Below are positions 56,211 through 64,000 of a DNA stretch of 64,000 nt, one piece after another. Source of the stretch: Chrysopilus asiliformis (lineage: Eukaryota; Arthropoda; Insecta; Diptera; Rhagionidae); assembly GCA_964034945.1 (NCBI GenBank), contig OZ035961.1, positions 7,236,001 to 7,300,000 on the forward strand, written 5' to 3'. How positions within the stretch are numbered: position 1 is the first letter of the stretch; the number at the start of each line of letters is the position of its first letter. The notes below the pieces were generated by a model that worked only from the letters and a program-made list of their open reading frames with translations, ran no database searches and had not been told where the DNA came from. Position numbers and translations under genes: made by a program.

Positions 56211-59200
56211 TTATTTCTTATTAAATAGCTCCTCCATGTGTTCATAGCCCAATTTCAAGAGATATTGGAATGATTGATTTGCTGTTAAGTCCCCTAACTC
56301 TGGACTATTTAGAAAATCTTCAATTGGCGGGAGGAATTCTTCTAAGTCGCCATCTGATAAGAAAAACAATTAAAATAAATAAGAATCTTCTAAATCGCCA
56401 TCTGATAAAAAACAATTAAAAACAATAAAGCTTAGTGCACACGATATGATCACTGTTCATATTTAAGCTCGGTTTAGACGAGACAAGTAACTTGCGGCAA
56501 GTAGACGTAAATACACGCGATTTGACCTAGTGTGCGACGCTCGCATATGTGTGAGAATACTTGCCGCTCTCTCGAAAATAATAGAAAGCCATTCTATTTT
56601 TGTGGCAAGTAAAAACCAATACAAGAACATGGAACCGTGTACACAAGAGGTGGTTTTATGTGTGTGTGTTTCGGTTCATTTTATATTTGCTGCTTTGCCA
56701 GAAAACGTCGTAACATTTTAAGGAAAAAACGACACGGATATAAAAAACTCGTCGGCAACAAACAGTTTCAGGTCGAAATTCGCAAATTTTTCCACAAAAA
56801 AGAGTCGTGATATTTTTTCTCAGAAAATTTTAGGTTATGTTTTCCTTCGGCTGTCATTCTACTTGAAATGATTTACTTGAAACGTGTAAACTAAGCAAAC
56901 TACTTGCCTCTCTTTACTTGCCGCAAGTTACTTGCTGTGTATAAACCCTGCTTTATGAACATACGCATATGTTGCTAATAACCTTCAAATGCTCATATGT
57001 TCATACAATATATGAAAGGTGTTCACACGATATGAACATTTTGTCCCAAAGCTTCAAATTTTTAGGTGTGTTCATATGTGCTCAAATGCATTGTGTTCAT
57101 ATTTTTTCTGCGCGTATGAACACTGTTCAGACGATATGAACGTTTTGTTCAAATTACAGATATGAACAATTTTTAAAAACATTTGAGCACACTTTTGAAC
57201 ATTTGTGCTTGAAGGAGCATTCAGGCGGCGGGAGGCGAAGACCAAACTGGTCCATGTATTAAAGTCCATGAACAGAAAAGTTCTAAATTCGAATCGAATT
57301 ATTTTACCCTGAGTGGGATTTGAACCACTGCTCATTGGACACAAGGCAAGCACTTAGCTGACTGAGCCATCCACGCCACAAATCTAAAACCTACTAGACC
57401 CAAATAAAAACCAGAAAACATCAATTTACGTACAAATTTGACTCAAAATTTTACATTTGAACATGTTGAAAACTTAGCCCATGTTCAAATGTTACAGTGT
57501 GTTCATATCTGTGATCATACGTCCGAATTTTACAAACTGGGCTCATACGGTCCCAAAATAGTGTTCACACGGTATGAACAGGTCGTGTTCATACGTTTAC
57601 TCACGGTATGTTCAAATGTGTTCATATGCCTTGTGTTCATACGTATGAACACAAAAATATGGTGTTCAGACGATATGAACACGTTTGGGACACTTTTTTG
57701 CTCAAAAATATGAACAGTGATCATATCGTGTGCACTTAACTTAAGACATTTAAAAAAGAAAGTTTACCCATTGAAAAGCACAGATCAATCAATTTAAAGA
57801 ACAGCAATTCCTTAATTCTATCCACAGCTCTGTCCATGTTAAAATTTGTCCAAGAATCTCTTAAAATCGCTGAACACCAGATTTTGTGACGTACTTCAAA
57901 CGGATCTTCGACGTGATTTAGTAACTCCAGAGCCTTTCGATAATCGAATTCGTTGGGCCGTTGATTCTCTTCACAAATGAAAAGCTAAAAAAAAATGATT
58001 TAATTTTTTAAGAAAGTTTTTAGTTAAAATTTCGTCTTACGTTGATAATTTCTTCGGGTTTAAGTACTTTCTGATTATTGATATCATAGCCAAATAAATC
58101 CAGTAGACTTTCTGGCAGCTGTTCTTGATATTCAATTAAAATTAATTCCGAGTTAACTTCAGCAATTTGATTGGAGAGCTCGGAATCGGCTGCCAGTGAT
58201 GCTAGTTTCGATAATGACAGCATTGTCTGTAACGATTTTTTTTAAATCAAAAATTTAATTAAAAATTGAAAATGCAGAAGAAACCTTTTTCCTGTCGATC
58301 AATTCAGTTTCTTCCTGAGCTAGAGAAAACAAAATTTTCGATGCTCGTTCCAATTCGCCATTGAAAATCAGTTGAACCCACGCTAGCGATGGATGATCGC
58401 CCAGGAATCTGGCAAGTGCCGCTTGATTGCTCTTGAAGCGTACAAAAAGATCCCCCTGTTTATTTTGTCGCAAGTGCCAATTGATTGCGAATTGCGAGAA
58501 ATCGAACTCTTTGTACCGTTCGATGTATTCATCCAATCGAATTTGATTTTGAGTTCGGTCGCAAATTACAACCAATGTTTGGAAATCCAAATACTTTTCG
58601 GCTAACTTTGCTGCTAATTCGTATTGTTCGTCCTCAACTGGAATTATTCATGTTTTGAGATTATCTTCATAAAAAAAACTTAAATAATGGGTTGTCCATA
58701 AACTACGTTAAATTTTCAGATCCCCCTTTTCCCTTGTCGTGATCTTTTTTGGTAAAACCCACATCCCTCCCCCTAAATGTGTAATCTAGTTTATAGGTGG
58801 CACCTAAATACAACTCACCTAACGGGTAAATTAAATCTCCTCTCTGTGATTCGTACTGCTGCAACAAAACACCGTATTTTTCATTATCTCTAATACTTTC
58901 TAAATATTTCTTTCGTCCGTCTAAGACAAAATCGATTAATTCAAGCATTTGCTGATACAGTTTTTGCCGTAATTCCGGTTCGCCGGTGCTTCGGGCACCA
59001 TATTTTAATGTATTTGAAATTAATAGCAAAAGTGTATCCCGAAGGCCACTCTTGCCGGACGCTGCAGTCCATGGTAGATACTCGAAGGAGGTTTCTTTAT
59101 TCGATGGTAATGCGTAGATGTCGAATTTGTGCTCTCGGAATGTTAGAACTTCGTTTAGAACAGCCAGTGTTATTGCATTGATTTCACAGATTTTCGTTGG

Positions 59201-62200
59201 TAAATTCGATATTGAGGCGTGAGTTTCGATGAATTTTTCACAAATATCTGATAAAGCACGGAAAATTTCTTGAATTCGTGAGACTTTCACGTAGAACAGA
59301 TCCTGATAAGTTAAATTTCCAGTCGGCGCTTCATTGCGGGCGGATATGACTTGTTGAAGGGCTTCATCTAGGATTTTATTGTAGCTGGAATAGTTTGTAT
59401 GCTTTTTTATTAATTCGATATCGATTGATTGTAAAACTCTACCTGCTGTGAACGCTTTTGAGTGCGATTCCTGCAATGATTTTTTCATTGATATCTGATA
59501 GCATGTGACTGGTCGATTTCAGTGCTCCTCGATAAGTTACGGCGTTCAACTGCAACAATGATTAAAATTTTTAATTGGATTTTCTTAATAGCAAAATTTC
59601 GCTAAGATTTTTTTTTATGAAATCAATTTTAGATAGAAAAATTATAGATCTAGCAAAAAAATTTTGATTTTCTAAAGGTAAAACAGCATATTCAATGATT
59701 TTTTAATAGAATTAAAATTACTTATCGACGTAATTTCACTTGTCTGTCCCTTATTGATCATAATTAGGGACCGGATTTTTATGTGATATAAAAGGAAAAA
59801 TATTTACATATATATTTACTTATAATTTGCGAAACATGTAAAATAAAAAGTAAAATATGCAAAAAAAAGAGTTCCAGTATTTTTAATTCAGTTTTACGAG
59901 ACCTTAATTTTTATTACTCACTTTCTCCCATAGCCCCGTTGCATGTAGAAAATCGACAAAATGGCTGAGCGCGAGATTTTTCTCCCTTAATTGTTGAACA
60001 ATTTGCAGCGACGATGAGCTTCCTAGAGAATGTTTTTGACTCATTTCCTGTTCCCATCGCGGATCAGCTGCTGGAATATCATCAGCCAAATCCTGTGCTA
60101 TGGAAATCACAATCCTAAAAGTATGTTTAATTTTTTAAATTATGATAGTTAAAAATATTATTCATACTTGTCTAAATTCCCATCAACTTCATTGAATTTT
60201 TCCGCTGATGATGGCACAAATTCTTTCAAAATCGCATTACACATTCCATTGTTTCTCTTCAAATGATAAATAAAAGCCGCCTTCATTTGGCTAATCGTAT
60301 CCTTATTGGAGTTGTAAATTTCATCTGGATCCAATTCATACATCGTTAGATTGCCAGCGGAGATTATGTTACTAGTGGAGATAACCGTTTGATTTAGGCT
60401 ATCAGAGAGGAGCGGAGGAGTGAAAACATCTGGAGAGAATGAAGATGTATTGAGGAAATCGCCAGGATCGAAGTCATTTGGGGAGATGCAAACAAGACCG
60501 TGTGCTTTTGTGAAGAATAGCGGAATTTGTGAACACACGGCGGCGCTCATAATTTTATCGTTCTGCGATTGAAATTCGATTTTCTCGACGTCCAATTCAC
60601 CAGCGGCGGGATTCACAACGTTTACCGCGTAAATGATTTTCTCTCCATAAATATAGGCTATGCCACGATTAATTATGAATTTCAGCTGGAGACATTCGCT
60701 TTCGGTACCTGTGCTGTAAAACATATTGAGTTTCAATGCTAGGAAACTAAGTACCTTCAGCGAGTCGTTTTCTTGTGACAGAATTACTACGAGGAAATAA
60801 GAGCAGAGTTTTATGAATTGGAAGTAATTTAAATGATTATCTATTTACCTATCGCGTAATGCATTTGTGGAGTGTGATTGTTATTTACTGATCCCGCCAG
60901 TAAATATAACTTTGACTCATCTGATTGCATGTCCAGCAGAATTACTTCGATGTCATTGTTATCTAGAAAGCACAGGACGAAGTCGTTAGAAATTAAAAAG
61001 TTAAACCAAACAAATTATTATCGAATTTCCCACCTCTTCCACTCCAAAACTTCTGCTGAAATGCCTCTCGTATTTTCCTAACAAATTCATGATCTTCGAA
61101 TAGAAACTGTTCGCTGCCATGACATGAAATTACCCAACGTTGCATCCATCTATCAGCGAGAATAGTTATAAACCAATCGGAGTCATTCTTTTGATCTCCG
61201 GTGATCTTCAAGAATTTCTAAAATCAAGAAAATTGATTAATAAAACCAATTTTCCTCAAATCAAATATCAATCTAACATTCTCCTTATCCTGATTGCTGT
61301 TCATTCCAATTATAATCGATGCAAATTTCTTCCCGATTCCCCCGAAAAATCCCGATGGAGGCTTGATTGCCTTGTGCTGAATGGTGTGCCTTCCATTCTG
61401 AATCTGTAGCTGCAACAAAACCAAACTACAGGTGGTTGTGACCAAAATATATCCCTGTGGGGAGATGCTCAGCAAATCATCAAACTCCTGTCCATCAAGA
61501 ATCCCTGTGCAATCAATAGACGATCCATCGTGAGCGATCGATGGCCAATATCTCGCATCCCCAGTCGGTGAAACAGCCAAACAAGAAGCCATCTGCTGAC
61601 CTTCCGGAGTGAATACCGTCACCAAGGAGGCTTTGTGGCCAATATCACAATGAGGCAGAGTAAGTTCCCTGCATTGTGCTGTTGTCCCTCGTCTTTGCGG
61701 TGTCCGAACTTGATCTGCAGCTGTTTTTGGCGAACCAAGTTTGGGATCTCGGTACTGCCAAACCAGGCATCTTCGACCATGAACCGCCTAATAAAATGCG
61801 AGTTTAATTTCCTAATAAAAAAAGTTCATTTAAAGAAACCTACCCAAGCCCATCCATTCGGAGAACATTTGATTGAGACCATAGAATGACGTTCGGAAAA
61901 CGTCAGCGCTTCGTTGACGAGAACTGGTAATGGAAGTCCATAATTTTCCACAATATTGAATTCGGAATGTGCCACAATTTGCATCGATTGATTCGATCGG
62001 CCGGATAAACTAAAACGACTAATTTTTTGTGTGCAATTTAACGCTATTCTTATAATGAAAATGAATTTATTACCCTGATGTTGAGTTCTTTTTAAATGCG
62101 CTTCCCAAAGCTGATTTTCGACCGGAAACAATTGAACTCGCGGAGCTCTGTCGCGTGCGGGAGGAGTAGGGACTTCGCCCCATATTTCCGAATACAGATC

Positions 62201-62207
62201 TATCCAT
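56211..62207 (-). CDS. Nup133: Nup133, nuclear pore scaffold nucleoporin
   Basis: Structural subunit of the Nup107-160 (Y) complex of the nuclear pore. Thirteen predicted exons: 62207-62074, 62009-61844, 61787-61278, 61217-61034, 60962-60849, 60786-60168, 60114-59922, 59549-59443, 59384-58819, 58637-58285, 58226-58041, 57984-57768, 56353-56211. Phases agree throughout; 1163 aa against 1156 for human. The N-terminal half is the beta-propeller region (EALTFSERHSMVSIKCSPNG, DARYWPSIAHD, GFFGGIGKKFAS). The alpha-helical half includes AADPRWEQEM, EYLPWTAASGKSGLRD (about 776-791), LFICEENQRPNEFDYRKALE and the end YLLKLGYEHMEELFNKK. One intron is only 58 bp (59385-59442). The intron before the last exon is 1.4 kb and full of nested elements, and its acceptor is tandemly duplicated. 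One donor, GTTAGA after the third exon, is weak. Confidence 0.96.
56335..56426. repeat. 46-bp tandem duplication of the Nup133 last-exon acceptor
   Basis: Units 56335-56380 and 56381-56426 are imperfect direct copies covering the 3' splice site and the first bases of the last exon. Both contain CGCCATCTGATAA, i.e. TTATCAG followed by ATGGCGA on the minus strand. Using the distal copy (exon start 56401) keeps DGDLED but hits TAA after ten codons. Confidence 0.8.
56465..56953. mobile_element. Nested MITE with CAAGTAACTTGCGGCAAGTA arms
   Basis: Left arm GGTTTAGACGAGACAAGTAA and onward (56471-56503) is mirrored at 56918-56947. Internal copies of TTGCCGC, ACTTGCC and CAAGTA occur in both directions. 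The exact edge and target duplication are unclear (AAGC and GCTT may be terminal). Confidence 0.7.
57200..57379 (-). mobile_element. tRNA-derived SINE-like sequence
   Basis: On the minus strand, an A-box-like TGGCTCAGTCAGCTAAG (57369-57353) and a perfect B-box GGTTCAAATCC (57326-57316) lie 26 bp apart, as in tRNA-type pol III promoters. The 3' acceptor stem does not pair with GGCGTGG, so it is not a functional tRNA gene. About 110 bp of unrelated body follows. Confidence 0.6.
58690..58802. mobile_element. GTTGTCCATAAA-type MITE
   Basis: Left end GTTGTCCATAAACTACGT and right end TCTAGTTTATAGGTGGCAC are imperfect inverted copies with a C-rich centre. It sits in the Nup133 intron between exons 59384-58819 and 58637-58285, 17 bp from the donor. 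Confidence 0.55.
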
Positions 62208-64000
62208 TTTCACTGGAAATTCTCAAAAATAAGTAACTAAAATTACCACAACAAAAGTTGGCGGCTTTCGAATATATTTTGAGGTTATGTTTCACATTCA
62301 CGAAGTGACAGTTTTTACAGAATCTCCCTTCGATATTTGAATTTTTACTTTCTTATACGAAGTACAATGAAGTATTGTATTAATTCAAAATTTCGTGTTC
62401 TTAATTTTGCCTAAAATATTTTGCGGGCACTTGTGAGAGTCGATTGGAGCATTATTACAAAAAGTCTTTCTGTCTGTCAGTCTGTCTACAATATTTCTCA
62501 CAAACTACTAGTGCGAGAGCCATGAAATTTTACAGGAATGTTTGGTCTAGGTTAACTTTCGGTGAAAATCCGTTTACCGGAAGTAACCAAAATGGCGGTT
62601 TTTTTTTAAAATTCCAATTTAGTTTTATGATTTGGAATGCAATATTTGACCTTGATAGACAAACAGGTAAACAGACAAACAGGCAAGCGAAATAAAAGCT
62701 TTTAAAAATCCATTTTGGCCTATTGGTAACGACATTTTCGAAAATATTTTCTTTTATTGAAAATTTACTTTGCTTCTCATCTGGTAATTTTATTTTTAAA
62801 GCGCGTTATTTATTTCGTAAAAGTTGAATTATACATTTTTGTGTCTTTTTAGATTCAAGCAACATTACTCAATGAAAAGTGCATTTAATTGAAGTCTTCA
62901 ATTACTGTAAACAATTGTGAAAATCTATAAAAAATATTTGAAAAAAAAATTGTAACTTTATCCATTTTTATCGTTATATATTGACAGATTTATTTACACT
63001 TATATTGAGGTGTCAATGACTCAAACTATAATATCAATACGAGTGGTGGTCTTCAATATTTTTAATTTAATTTCCCTGATATTCCACCATATGTAAATAT
63101 CGTGGCGATACTCATATAAGTTAACCTAATCAAATGCCTTCTATCTTACCTGAAGTCTACAGTTAATTGAACAATAGTTCAAACTGGCGCAACGACAATT
63201 GCTCGAAATGGTGGATATGGACTGAGTTTTCTACGAAATAGCACAGCAACCAAATGTAATTCGATATTTTTGTTGGAGCAGAGATGTGAAAATGGAAGCC
63301 TTTTAAGTGTGGACTTCGAATGATCATAAAGCATAATTACTGAAGGTACTGCTATAAAGTGAATGACTTTTAGAAGATTAATAAATTTCAAATTCAAATT
63401 GAAATTTTACTACGATATTTAGAAAAAAAAAATTTGAATGAAAAATTGTATGTTTAGTTGTATTGAATTTAAAAAAAAAACCCTTTGATTTTAAGAACAT
63501 ACTGAAATATTCTTGATTACATTTTTTAAATATGTTCCAATGGTACAGGCATATAACCATCGACATAAAATTTAGAATTGGATATTTTTTAGCATTGATT
63601 TTAGTGAAATAAATATTTTTCACTTATTTTTACTTCTTCGCTTCACTTTAAAGATCTGCCGACCGCACCCACCATATCTACCAGTCATGGCACCTCTGGA
63701 CTGAATTACAAAGTGTCGTGCTATTAATTTATTTTACACTTTCCCAAGCTAGTGGGACTGCACTATAGGAATAAAATAGAACACATCCAGACAGTTTCTT
63801 GACTGAAACCAACCAAAGTGAAATCTGAAGTAAAATGAAATTTTTTTATTGTATTTGTTTAGCAACGTATCACACGTCATGTCGTATTAGCAGTTATTTG
63901 GTGGAGCTCATTCGTTTACTTGCTTAGCTTCAGCTCAGGTGTCGTTCTTTGATAAATCTTTTTATTTTTTAACTTAATTAGTTCGTAGTCAGATAAGGAC
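62208..64000. other. Nup133 upstream region
   Basis: 62208-62340 should hold the Nup133 5' UTR and promoter; no core element is clear. A family 2 repeat (TTTACCGGAAGTAACCAAAA, GACAGACAAACAGGCAAG) lies at 62380-62705. The remaining 1.3 kb is AT-rich with no supported gene. Confidence 0.5.

Larger units (their letters stand above)
56435..57735. mobile_element. PIF/Harbinger-like element, 1301 bp, with nested insertions
   Basis: Ends GTGCACACGATATGATCACT and its reverse complement, continuing to about 30 bp. TTA flanks both sides (56432-56434, 57736-57738), fitting PIF/Harbinger. The interior is full of TGTTCATATG and CGATATGAACA palindromic words. Contains a second MITE at 56465-56953 and a tRNA-like SINE at about 57200-57379. 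Occupies nearly all of the last Nup133 intron. Confidence 0.82.

Noticed and set aside
1..64000. CRISPR arrays, bacterial operons, riboswitches or a linked gene cluster
   Set aside because: The sequence is plainly animal nuclear DNA with spliced genes; no regular spacer array or shared pathway among the four genes.

Overview
The window is nuclear DNA from an insect, most likely a dipteran. It is AT-rich, intron-rich and full of small non-autonomous transposons. It carries four protein-coding genes, all on the minus strand, which I rebuilt exon by exon from splice sites, reading phase and family motifs: mitoferrin (3' end cut off by the window start), Unc-115/abLIM, yemanuclein/ubinuclein and Nup133. 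The mitoferrin and LIM proteins read like Drosophila orthologues. Repeat load and intron size suggest a nematoceran such as a fungus gnat, but that is a guess.

Layout: 1-9166 mitoferrin (mitochondrial iron importer; six exons seen, with an intron of about 5.7 kb). 9167-16793 intergenic, with a Myb/SANT-like coding fragment, a 1.8 kb inverted-repeat element and a pogo-like MITE. 16794-41491 Unc-115/abLIM (four LIM domains and a C-terminal villin headpiece), with two exons that cannot be used together, an optional 57-nt exon and a first intron of about 12.6 kb filled with MITEs. 41492-45234 intergenic, mostly one 1.5 kb hAT-like element with a perfect 8-bp target duplication. 45235-54296 yemanuclein (HIRA-complex histone H3.3 chaperone subunit). 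56211-62207 Nup133 (Nup107-160 nuclear pore scaffold), complete in 13 exons. 62208-64000 upstream sequence with one dispersed repeat.

The four genes have unrelated jobs (iron transport, actin cytoskeleton, chromatin assembly, nuclear pore). I see no operon-like or pathway logic; they are simply collinear. The less ordinary content lies in introns and spacers. At least ten short elements have terminal inverted repeats, and several have readable target duplications: TTA/TAA (PIF/Harbinger-like), TTAA (piggyBac-like), TA (pogo-like), 8 bp (hAT-like), AAA and AATT. Some are nested, and a second repeat copy in the window sometimes shows the empty site. Non-LTR retrotransposon 3' ends, a tRNA-like SINE head and two large dispersed repeat families complete the picture.

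All gene models are my own splice predictions without transcript evidence. Phases were checked for every junction, and each complete CDS length is a multiple of three.
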